NCBI GenBank assembly: GCA_017400455.1
Contig: JAFPTC010000122.1
Span: 1-54,499, forward strand
Reading direction: 5' to 3'
Origin: Prevotella sp.
GTDB lineage: Bacteria; Bacteroidota; Bacteroidia; Bacteroidales; Bacteroidaceae
Length of the DNA stretch: 54,499 nucleotides
A program made the translations under genes and the position numbers. This document shows, one piece after another, positions 16,458 to 23,538 of the stretch (positions are counted from its first letter, which is position 1; each line of letters opens with the position of its first letter). The notes below the pieces were generated by a model. That model worked only from the letters and a program-made list of their open reading frames with translations. It ran no database searches and was not told where the DNA came from.

Positions 16458-17129
16458 ATGGGCATTTTGTATATAGTACCCACACCCGTGGGCAACATGG
16501 AGGACATGACGCTGCGCGCCATCCGCATACTGAAGGAGGTGGACGTGGTGCTGGCCGAGGACACCCGCACGTCGGGCATCCTGCTGAAGCATTTCGACAT
16601 CCATCAGCAGCTCCTGTCCCACCATAAGTTCAACGAGCACGGCACCAGCAGCGCCGTGGTCGAGCGGTTGCTGGCGGGTCAGAACGTGGCCCTCGTCAGC
16701 GACGCCGGCACGCCGGGCATCAGCGACCCCGGCTTCTTCCTCGTTCGCGAGGCCGTCAGGGCCGGCATCGAGGTGCAGACGCTGCCGGGCGCCACGGCCT
16801 TCGTGCCCGCCTTGGTGAGCAGCGGCCTGCCCTGCGACAGGTTTGTGTTCGAGGGCTTCCTACCCCAGAAGAAGGGGCGCCAGAGCCGCATCGAGGCCCT
16901 GCGCGAGGAGCGTCGCACCATGGTGTTCTACGAATCGCCCTATCGGGTGCTGAAGCTGCTGCAGCAGTTGGCCGAGGTCTTCGGCCCCGACCGCCAGGCC
17001 AGTGCCTGCCGCGAAATTTCCAAGATTCATGAAGAGAGCGTCAGGGGCACCCTGCAGGAGCTGACCGCCCATTTCACCCAGACCGAGCCTCGCGGCGAGT
17101 TCGTGGTGGTGGTGGCCGGCAAGGACTGA
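16458..17129 (+). CDS. rsmI: 16S rRNA (cytidine-1402-2'-O)-methyltransferase
   Basis: A 223-residue SAM-dependent methyltransferase of the tetrapyrrole-methylase fold that modifies C1402 in the decoding centre of 16S rRNA. It opens MGILYIVPTPVGNMEDMTLR, followed by VLAEDTRTSGILL, the glycine-rich LVSDAGTPGISDPG and LPGATAFVPALVSSGLP, then FEGFLPQKKGRQSR. Length is on the short side of the family (many are about 230-290). Divergent from tdk with both promoters in the gap of about 150 bases. Confidence 0.95.
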   Translation: MGILYIVPTPVGNMEDMTLRAIRILKEVDVVLAEDTRTSGILLKHFDIHQQLLSHHKFNEHGTSSAVVERLLAGQNVALVSDAGTPGISDPGFFLVREAVRAGIEVQTLPGATAFVPALVSSGLPCDRFVFEGFLPQKKGRQSRIEALREERRTMVFYESPYRVLKLLQQLAEVFGPDRQASACREISKIHEESVRGTLQELTAHFTQTEPRGEFVVVVAGKD

Positions 17130-17156
17130 ACGATCATTTAAACAAAATAAAAGACT

Positions 17157-18011
17157 ATGATGAAAAAATGGTTTATGTTTGCACTGCTCGCCATAGTGGT
17201 GTGCAGCTGTAACGAGAAGAAGGGCGGCAACCAGCCCGACCTGGAGTCGGACGCCATGGAGGCCCTTCAGCGCGAGAACGAACAACTGATTAGTGAGCAG
17301 GAAGATCTGCTGGCCACCCTCAACGAAATTGAAGACGGCTTCCGCGAAATTAGCGAGGCCCAGGGCCGCATGACCATCGACCGCCGTGGCGAGGGTGCTG
17401 ACGCCCGTGAGCGTCTGCGCGAGAACATGCAGTACATTCAGGAGACTATGGCTCAGAACAACGAGCTGATCGAGAAACTACGTTCCCGCCTGCGCGAGGG
17501 CGGCCGTATGAACGAGCAGCTGCGCCACACCATTGAGAACCTGACGGCCCAGATGGAGCAGAAAAACACCGAGATTGAGCAGCTGCGCGACGAGCTGGCT
17601 GCCAAGAATATCCGCATCTCCGAGCTGGAGGAGCAGACGGCCAACCTGAACCAGGACGTGAGCACCCTGCAGGAGCAGAACCAGCAGCAGGACCAGACCA
17701 TCAGCCAGCAGGACCGCCAGATCAATGCCGCCTGGTATGCCATCGGCTCGAAACGGGAGCTGAAGGATCACAACATCCTCAAGAGCGGAAAGGTGCTGCA
17801 GGGCGATTTTGACGCCTCCTACTTCACCGAGATCGACATCCGCCGCGTCAGCCAGATCAACCTGAACTCGAAGAAGGTAGAGATACTGACCTCGCATCCC
17901 GCCGGCTCCTACACCCTGGAGCGCGACCAGAACAAGATGTACACCCTCTACATCACCGATGCACAGCAGTTCTGGAGCACCAGCAAGTACCTCGTGGTGC
18001 AGGTGAAATAG
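17157..18011 (+). CDS. Coiled-coil lipoprotein of unknown function
   Basis: A 284-residue protein with a lipoprotein signal (MMKKWFMFALLAIVVCSC, Cys18; a second ATG follows at 17160). Residues about 35-195 are a long heptad-rich coiled coil, rich in Glu, Gln and Asn (for example QMEQKNTEIEQLRDELAAKN). The C-terminal 90 residues (AWYAIGSKRELKDHNILK, then FTEIDIRRVSQINLNSK) form a small alpha/beta domain. It starts 27 bases after rsmI and may be co-transcribed. A periplasmic spacer or scaffold role would fit the shape; that is inference. Confidence 0.85.
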   Translation: MMKKWFMFALLAIVVCSCNEKKGGNQPDLESDAMEALQRENEQLISEQEDLLATLNEIEDGFREISEAQGRMTIDRRGEGADARERLRENMQYIQETMAQNNELIEKLRSRLREGGRMNEQLRHTIENLTAQMEQKNTEIEQLRDELAAKNIRISELEEQTANLNQDVSTLQEQNQQQDQTISQQDRQINAAWYAIGSKRELKDHNILKSGKVLQGDFDASYFTEIDIRRVSQINLNSKKVEILTSHPAGSYTLERDQNKMYTLYITDAQQFWSTSKYLVVQVK

Positions 18012-18049
18012 GCCTTCCTACACCTGCGGCACCACGTGCCAAAAAACTG

Positions 18050-18182
18050 TGGGGCCTCCGCATGAAAATTTCTCACGTGAGATTTTTTCACGCGGAGGCC
18101 CCACAGAAAATTTTCTCACGTGAGATTTTTTTACGGGAGGCCTTCCCAGAAAAAAATCTCACGTGAGATTTTTTTACGGGGC
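18050..18182. repeat. 43-bp palindromic repeat array, site B (3 units)
   Basis: Core palindromes TCTCACGTGAGA at 18071-18082, 18114-18125 and 18157-18168, exactly 43 bp apart, alternating with GGAGGCC-type palindromes. It fills the gap between the convergent ends of the coiled-coil lipoprotein and ybeY; each core with its A/T flanks could end transcription in both directions. Confidence 0.9.
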
Positions 18183-18195
18183 GCCTCCCCCCTGT

Positions 18196-18606
18196 TCACA
18201 GGAGCTTCAACGCGTTGTTTTCGGCGGCCTCCATCTGCTCGCGCTCGCCGGGGCCCTTGTCGTTCTGGCCGCAGAGGTGGAGGATGCCGTGGATAATGAC
18301 GCGGTGGAGCTCCTCGTCGTAGTCCTTGCCCAGCTGCTGGGCGTTGGAACGCACGGTGTCGAGCGAGATGACGATGTCGCCGTTGATGGTGTCGCCCTCG
18401 TCGTAGTCGAAGGTGATGATGTCGGTGTAGTAGTCGTGGTTGAGGAACTCGCGGTTCACCTCCAGAATCTTCTCGTCGTCGCAGAAGAGATAGCCCACTT
18501 CGCCCACTCGCTTGCCGTAGGTGGCGGCCACGCGGCGAATCCATGCCGTGGTATCGCGCCGGCGGATGTTGGGCATTTTAACGTTTTCGCTGTTGTAAGT
18601 AATCAT
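18196..18606 (-). CDS. ybeY: Endoribonuclease YbeY (rRNA maturation)
   Basis: A 136-residue metal-dependent RNase needed for 16S rRNA 3' maturation and ribosome quality control. The metal motif reads HRVIIHGILHLCGQNDK: the first two His are present and the usual third His is replaced by Asp in the ND position, as I expect in Bacteroidetes. FNHDYYTDIITF-like strand motifs (here EFLNHDYYTDIITFDYDEGD) precede it. Last gene of the minus-strand run that starts with the U32 gene. Confidence 0.94.
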   Translation of the reverse strand: MITYNSENVKMPNIRRRDTTAWIRRVAATYGKRVGEVGYLFCDDEKILEVNREFLNHDYYTDIITFDYDEGDTINGDIVISLDTVRSNAQQLGKDYDEELHRVIIHGILHLCGQNDKGPGEREQMEAAENNALKLL

Positions 18607-18631
18607 CGATATATAGATGAAAATAGTTTAT

Positions 18632-18653
18632 ATAAACACAGAGGTACAGAGGT
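18632..18653. repeat. ACACAGAGGTACAGAG element
   Basis: The motif AAACACAGAGGTACAGAGG lies between ybeY and coaD. The same word occurs as a perfect inverted pair near 33.1 kb, so it is an interspersed element rather than chance. Confidence 0.6.
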
Positions 18654-19151
18654 TTATTTCTCATCTGCCCTCTCTCCCCTCTCCTCTCTCCTCTCCCGCC
18701 GTGGCAGAAACTGGCTGATGTCGAGGCCGAAGTGCTGCAGCTCGCGCACCATTGACGACGAGATGCTGCTCAGGTGGGGCTCGGCATAGAGCAGGATGGT
18801 TTCCACCTCGCCGCCCGAGATGAGGCGGTTGATGTCGGCCTGTTCGCGCTCGTACTCAAAGTCCTTGGCCGAGCGCACGCCCTTCACGATGAAGCGTGCC
18901 TGCTGGGCGCGGGCAAAATCGACGGCCAGCCCATAGTAGGGCAGCACCGTGATACGCGGCTCGTCGGCATAGAGGCGGCAGATGGCCTGCATGCGCTCCT
19001 CGGCGGGGGCAATGTGGGGCTTTTGCACGTTGTCGCCCACGACGCCTATGACGAGGCGGTCGAAGAGGGGCAGCGCCCGCCGGACAATGCTGTCGTGGCC
19101 AATGGTGAAGGGGCTGAAGGTGCCCACGAAGATTCCTGTCTTCTGGTTCAT
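18654..19151 (-). CDS. coaD: Phosphopantetheine adenylyltransferase
   Basis: A 165-residue enzyme for the fourth step of coenzyme A synthesis. Nucleotidyltransferase signature GTFSPFTIGHDSIVRRAL (T-x-G-H), VVGDNVQKPHIAPAEERM, KGVRSAKDFEYEREQADINR, and the ISSSMVRELQHFG block that closes the fold. The last 15 residues (RRERREERGERADEK) are encoded by a CT-rich simple repeat and extend the usual length of about 150-160. Its ATG overlaps the stop of the TPR gene (ATGA). Confidence 0.95.
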   Translation of the reverse strand: MNQKTGIFVGTFSPFTIGHDSIVRRALPLFDRLVIGVVGDNVQKPHIAPAEERMQAICRLYADEPRITVLPYYGLAVDFARAQQARFIVKGVRSAKDFEYEREQADINRLISGGEVETILLYAEPHLSSISSSMVRELQHFGLDISQFLPRRERREERGERADEK

Positions 19152-20605
19152 GTCTTTTCAAGCATTTTGTTGATGAGGCCCAGCAGCGAGTTGCCCTGAC
19201 GTACAATCATCTTCGCCTGCGAGCGCACCTGCTTCTCGTTGCTCAGGTCTTCCTGCTCCAGCTGCTCGCCGGCGCTGATGATGGCCGAGAGAGGCGTGCG
19301 GAAGTCGTAGGCAATGTCGGTGAAGAAGGCCTCGCGCTGCTGTTGAAGCTGCTGCTGGGCGCGCTGCTTCTGGGTGCGGGCGCGGAAGTGGCTCCACATG
19401 ATCCACATGATGATCATGGCCACCAGCAGGATGGCTATGGCCACGGCGATGATGGTGGCTTTCTGCGAGCGCTGCAGGGCCAGGCTGTCGTTGGCCTGCT
19501 GCAGCTGGTGCTCCTGGCGCAGGCGTTCGCTGGCTATGCGCTGGTTCTGCACGTTGGTCACTATCTTGGTGTTCACCAGGCTGTCCTTCAGGTGGGTGGC
19601 CAGCCGGTAGTTGTCCAGTGCCTGTCGCAGGTTGCCCGTCTTCTCATAGAGCTGATAGTAGAGCTCGTAGACCTTGGCCTGCTGCTCCTGCGAGCCGATG
19701 CGCTGGGTGGTTTTGTTGGCCATGTCGAGGTAGGTGTGGGCGTCAGCCGTCTTGCCCTGCACTATGCATAGGTGGGCAATGTTCAGCACGGCCTCCATCC
19801 AGTGCCAGTCGTCGCCCACCTGCTCCAGTATGTGATAGGCCTTCTGATACTCGTCGATGGCTTTGTTCAGCAGCCCCTCGGCCTCGTCCAGCTCGCCGAA
19901 GCGGATGTGGCAGAGGCCGATGCCCAGCTGGGATTGGGCCTGCTTGTTCATCTCAAGCGACTGCTCGTAGTAGTAGCGGGCGGAGTCGAGCTGGTTCAGG
20001 CTGCTTTTAATGGAGCCGATGTTGGCCAGGTTGATGGCCTGGCCCAGCTTGCTGTCGAGCTGCTTCTCGGCGGCAAGGGCTTGGCGGAAGAATTTCTCGG
20101 CGTGCTCGTAGTTCTCCAGCCCCATGAGCACGTTGCCCATACCGTTGAGCGAGTTGGTGCGGTTCTTGATGGCTTGCTGGCTGTTGGGCTGCGAGACGTT
20201 GGCACTGTAGAGCACGGCCAGCTGATGGAAGGTGGCGGCCTCTTCGAGCGAGCCTAAGCGGCGGTAGTTGGTGCCGATGTTGTTCAGCGCCTGAATCATC
20301 TCCAGCGTGTCGTTGGTCTGCGTGGCCAGCTTCAGTCCTTCCTGGTGGCTCTCCAGTGCTTCCATGAACATGCTGCTGTCGCGGTAGCGCTTGCCAAGGT
20401 GGCGCAAGGTGACAATCTGGCCCAGCAGGTTGCCGCTCTGCTGATAGCTGTTCAGCATGGCGCGCAACGAGTCGGTGCTGTGGATGTCCTGCACCATGGA
20501 GTCGAGGGTCTGCCGCTCGGCATTGGTGTATGTCGGGGCGTTGGAGTCCTCTTCGCAGGCAGTTAAGAGGAGCAGTATGAGCAGGAGGTAGGAGAAGGCT
20601 TTCAT
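19148..20605 (-). CDS. TPR lipoprotein with degenerate, truncated kinase domain
   Basis: A 485-residue protein. The start MKAFSYLLLILLLLTAC at 20605 (lipobox Cys17) is chosen over a longer frame that runs back into ruvB. Residues about 45-350 are tetratricopeptide repeats (for example GNVLMGLENYEHAEKFFRQA). A transmembrane helix at about 384-407 (IIAVAIAILLVAMIIMWIMW) leads into a dimerisation region like that of histidine kinases, FFTDIAYDFRTPLSAI, but the phospho-acceptor His is Tyr433 (TAC in place of CAC or CAT). The protein stops about 50 residues later with no ATPase domain. Family members usually continue into a full kinase. It is translationally tied to coaD and follows ruvB by 4 bases. 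Confidence 0.85.
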   Translation of the reverse strand: MKAFSYLLLILLLLTACEEDSNAPTYTNAERQTLDSMVQDIHSTDSLRAMLNSYQQSGNLLGQIVTLRHLGKRYRDSSMFMEALESHQEGLKLATQTNDTLEMIQALNNIGTNYRRLGSLEEAATFHQLAVLYSANVSQPNSQQAIKNRTNSLNGMGNVLMGLENYEHAEKFFRQALAAEKQLDSKLGQAINLANIGSIKSSLNQLDSARYYYEQSLEMNKQAQSQLGIGLCHIRFGELDEAEGLLNKAIDEYQKAYHILEQVGDDWHWMEAVLNIAHLCIVQGKTADAHTYLDMANKTTQRIGSQEQQAKVYELYYQLYEKTGNLRQALDNYRLATHLKDSLVNTKIVTNVQNQRIASERLRQEHQLQQANDSLALQRSQKATIIAVAIAILLVAMIIMWIMWSHFRARTQKQRAQQQLQQQREAFFTDIAYDFRTPLSAIISAGEQLEQEDLSNEKQVRSQAKMIVRQGNSLLGLINKMLEKT

Positions 20606-20609
20606 TTTC

Positions 20610-21659
20610 TTATCCAAAGAGGTCGGGTTGCATGATGTTTCCACTGTAGGGATTGCGGCCGAAGTGACGATAGGCCAGCTCGGTGACCATGCGGCCACGC
20701 GGGGTACGCTTGATGAAGCCCTCCATGATGAGGAACGGCTCGTAGACCTCCTCCACGGTGCCGCTGTCCTCGCCAATGGCGGTGGCGATGGTCGTGATGC
20801 CCACGGGTCCGCCTCGGAACTTGTCGATGATGGTGAGCAGAATCTTGTTGTCAATCTCGTCGAGGCCGTACTTGTCGATGTTCAGGGCCGTGAGGGCAAT
20901 CTTCGAGATGGCGGTGTCGATGCCGCCATTGCCCTTCACCTGGGCAAAGTCGCGCACGCGGCGCAACAGCGAGTTGGCTATTCGGGGCGTGCCGCGTGAA
21001 CGGCTGGCAATCTCCATTGCGGCATCCTCGGTGATGGGCACGGCCAGCAGCCTGGCCGAGCGCTCGATGATGGTGCAGAGGGTCTCGGGAGCGTAGTATT
21101 CCAGGTGCATGTTGATGCCGAAGCGGGCGCGCAGCGGGGCCGTGAGCAGGCCGCTGCGCGTGGTGGCGCCAACAAGGGTGAAGGGATTGAGGTCTATCTG
21201 AATGCTGCGGGCCGAGGGGCCTTTGTCGATCATGATGTCGATGCGATAGTCCTCCATGGCAGAATAGAGGTATTCTTCAACGACGGGGGACAGACGGTGG
21301 ATCTCGTCGATGAAGAGCACGTCGCGGGGCTCCAGGCTGGTGAGGATGCCGGCCAGGTCGCCCGGCTTGTCGAGCACGGGGCCGCTGGTAATCTTGAAGC
21401 CCACGCCCAGCTCGTTGGCAATGATGTTCGAGAGGGTGGTCTTGCCCAGGCCTGGGGGGCCGTGAAGCAGCGTGTGGTCCAGCGGCTCGCCACGGTATTT
21501 GGCAGCCTCGACGAACACGCGCAGGTTGTCCACCACCTTCTGCTGACCGGAAAAGTCGTCGAAGGCCAGCGGGCGGAGGGCGTTCTCGAAGTCCTTCTCG
21601 CCACTGCTGGGAGAAGCATAGCGCTCCTGGCGTATGTCAAAGTCGTTGTTGTTGTCCAT
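20610..21659 (-). CDS. ruvB: Holliday junction branch migration ATPase RuvB
   Basis: A 349-residue AAA+ motor of the RuvAB complex. Walker [21 protein letters not shown], Walker [20 protein letters not shown], sensor [18 protein letters not shown], and the C-terminal winged helix ending [17 protein letters not shown]. Full length. ruvA and ruvC are not in the window. It starts 28 bases after sufE in the same run. Confidence 0.98.
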   Translation of the reverse strand: MDNNNDFDIRQERYASPSSGEKDFENALRPLAFDDFSGQQKVVDNLRVFVEAAKYRGEPLDHTLLHGPPGLGKTTLSNIIANELGVGFKITSGPVLDKPGDLAGILTSLEPRDVLFIDEIHRLSPVVEEYLYSAMEDYRIDIMIDKGPSARSIQIDLNPFTLVGATTRSGLLTAPLRARFGINMHLEYYAPETLCTIIERSARLLAVPITEDAAMEIASRSRGTPRIANSLLRRVRDFAQVKGNGGIDTAISKIALTALNIDKYGLDEIDNKILLTIIDKFRGGPVGITTIATAIGEDSGTVEEVYEPFLIMEGFIKRTPRGRMVTELAYRHFGRNPYSGNIMQPDLFG

Positions 21660-21687
21660 GAAGTGGGGTGTAATGGGCTTGATGGGG

Positions 21688-22110
21688 TTAATGGGAAAGA
21701 AAGGCGAGGGCGTAGGCCTTCATCTGCTTCACCATGGCCACGAGGCCGTTGGAGCGGGTGGGGGAGAGGTGCTCGCGCAGCCCGATGCGGTCAATGAAGT
21801 AAAGGTCGGCATGGAGGATGTCGTCGGGGCGCTGGTCGTTGAGCACGCGGATGAGCAGGCTGACGATGCCCTTGACGATGAGGGCGTCGCTCTCGCCCTG
21901 GAAGTGAATGACTCCCTGCTCAGCCTGGTAGTCGGCCTGCAGCCAGACGCGGCTCTGGCAGCCCTCAATGAGGTTGCTCTCGGTTTTGTATTTCTCGTCG
22001 AGGGGCTCCAGGCTGTTGCCCATGTCGATGAGCAGCTGGTAGCGGTCCATCCAGTCGTCGAAGTCCTCGAACTCCTCTATGATCTCGTCTTGTCGTTCGT
22101 TGATGGTCAT
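21688..22110 (-). CDS. SufE family sulfur-transfer protein
   Basis: A 140-residue SufE-fold protein that takes persulfide sulfur from a cysteine desulfurase (SufS type) for Fe-S cluster assembly. The sulfur-accepting Cys lies in [13 protein letters not shown], and the C-terminus [20 protein letters not shown] is typical. No sufS, sufB, sufC or sufD is nearby. The ATG overlaps the upstream stop (TAATG), so it is coupled to the U32 gene, whose tRNA-modifying relatives carry conserved cysteines; the pairing may be functional. Confidence 0.93.
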   Translation of the reverse strand: MTINERQDEIIEEFEDFDDWMDRYQLLIDMGNSLEPLDEKYKTESNLIEGCQSRVWLQADYQAEQGVIHFQGESDALIVKGIVSLLIRVLNDQRPDDILHADLYFIDRIGLREHLSPTRSNGLVAMVKQMKAYALAFLSH

Positions 22111-23351
22111 TATTCTGAAACTAATTTAAAGAGTTTGTCGCTGGGGCGTACCTTGCCCGTCACGGGAATGGCGATGCGCTGGCCCTGCGGAGCCTCGCTG
22201 ACGGGGCGGCCGTCGTTGTCGTGAATCTCGGTGGCGGTGAGGTACATCACGCCCGTCGTGGGGCCGGTGACCAGCAGGCGGTCGCCCAAGGCAAAGGTGG
22301 TGGCCTCTACCTGGAACTCGCCCACGCCTAAGCGGGAATAGTATTTCGTGGCTTTGCCTACGTAGACCTTGCGCTCGGTGGCGTTGCTGCCGTAGGTCTT
22401 GTTCCATTCGCCCATGAGCTGGCCCTGGTAGTAGCCGTCCCAGAAGCCACGGTTGAAGACGCGTGCCAGCCGCTCGTCCCACTGGTCCTTGCGCTCCTCG
22501 GTGAAGGTGCCGTCGAGAACGGCCTGGATGGCCTCCTTGTAGCAGCGCACCACCTGATAGACGTATTCGGGCCCACGGGCGCGTCCCTCAATCTTATACA
22601 CGCGTGCGCCCGCGTTCATTAGTCTATCTATGAAGCGGACAGTCTTCAGGTCCTTCGGGCTCATGATATATTTGTTGTCTATCTCCAGCTGGTGGCCCGT
22701 CTCGTTGTCGGTCACGGTGTAGGAACGGCGGCAAATCTGTATGCACTCGCCACGGTTGGCACTGCGGTTGGCGGCGTGCAGGCTCATGTAGCACTTGCCG
22801 CTGATGGCCATGCACAGGGCACCGTGGCAGAACATCTCAATCCTGACTGGCTGGCCGCTGGGGCCGCAGATGTGTTCTTCCACGATGTGGCGGTGTATTT
22901 CCGCTACCTGCGCCATCTGAAGCTCGCGGGCCAGCACCACCACGTCGGCAAACTGGGCGTAGAAGCGCAGGGCCTCTACGTTGGAGATGTTGAGCTGGGT
23001 GCTCAGGTGCACTTCGATGGGGTTGGGGGTGGCCCTGCAATATTGCATCACGGCCACGTCGCTGGCAATGATGGCGCTGATGCCAGCCTCGCGGGCGGCA
23101 TCAACAATCTGGTGCATAAGGGAAATGTCGTCGTCGTAGATGATGGTGTTCACGGTGAGGTAGCTCTTCATACCGTGCTCGTGGCAGGTGGCAGCAATCT
23201 CTTTCAGATCGTCAATGGTGAAAGCCGATGCCGAACCGGCACGCATGTTCAGCTTGCCAATGCCGAAGTAAATGGAGTCGGCACCAGCCTGAATGGCGGC
23301 TGCCAACGACTCGTGACTTCCCACGGGTGCCATCACCTCGAAGTCGTTCAT
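22110..23351 (-). CDS. trhP: U32 family protein, TrhP-like tRNA hydroxylation factor
   Basis: A 413-residue U32 'peptidase' family member. It opens MNDFEVMAPVGSHESLAAAI. Conserved cysteines lie in CHGALCMAISGKCYMS and GECIQICRRSY, with the block YIMSPKDLKT and later KIEGRARGPEYVYQVV. Relatives (TrhP/YegQ) are needed for 5-hydroxyuridine at tRNA position 34 rather than proteolysis; I assign this role by family, not proof. The frame stays open to 23594, but the -7 element at 23375-23368 means the start is MNDFEV (23351) or a leaderless MIANMNDFEV (23363). Confidence 0.88.
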   Translation of the reverse strand: MNDFEVMAPVGSHESLAAAIQAGADSIYFGIGKLNMRAGSASAFTIDDLKEIAATCHEHGMKSYLTVNTIIYDDDISLMHQIVDAAREAGISAIIASDVAVMQYCRATPNPIEVHLSTQLNISNVEALRFYAQFADVVVLARELQMAQVAEIHRHIVEEHICGPSGQPVRIEMFCHGALCMAISGKCYMSLHAANRSANRGECIQICRRSYTVTDNETGHQLEIDNKYIMSPKDLKTVRFIDRLMNAGARVYKIEGRARGPEYVYQVVRCYKEAIQAVLDGTFTEERKDQWDERLARVFNRGFWDGYYQGQLMGEWNKTYGSNATERKVYVGKATKYYSRLGVGEFQVEATTFALGDRLLVTGPTTGVMYLTATEIHDNDGRPVSEAPQGQRIAIPVTGKVRPSDKLFKLVSE

Positions 23352-23367
23352 GTTTGCAATCATGGTG

Positions 23368-23375
23368 CAAAGGTA
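23368..23375 (-). promoter_or_regulatory. -7 element of the trhP-sufE-ruvB run
   Basis: TACCTTTG on the minus strand, 4 bases before ATG 23363 and 16 before ATG 23351. It probably drives the whole run down to ybeY, since no other clear promoter is seen. Confidence 0.65.
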
Positions 23376-23415
23376 CGAAGAAAGCGGCAATAAGCCAAAT
23401 TTAGCCTCTGTTTTT

Positions 23416-23524
23416 TTGCCACGGTTTTTCACGGTTTCTTTTGAATGCGGGAATATTTGCCACGGTTTTTCACGGTTTCTTTTGAATCCTTGAAAAGCGA
23501 TTAAACCGTGAAAAACCGTGGCAA
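23416..23524. repeat. Direct and inverted repeats, strong hairpin
   Basis: A 31-base block beginning TTGCCACGGTTTTTCACGG occurs twice (23416-23446 and 23457-23487). Its first 22 bases recur inverted at 23503-23524. Lying 15 bases after the acetylesterase stop and before the trhP promoter, it can fold into a 22-bp hairpin that may end or protect the acetylesterase mRNA. Confidence 0.8.
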
Positions 23525-23538
23525 TAAACCGTGGCTGG

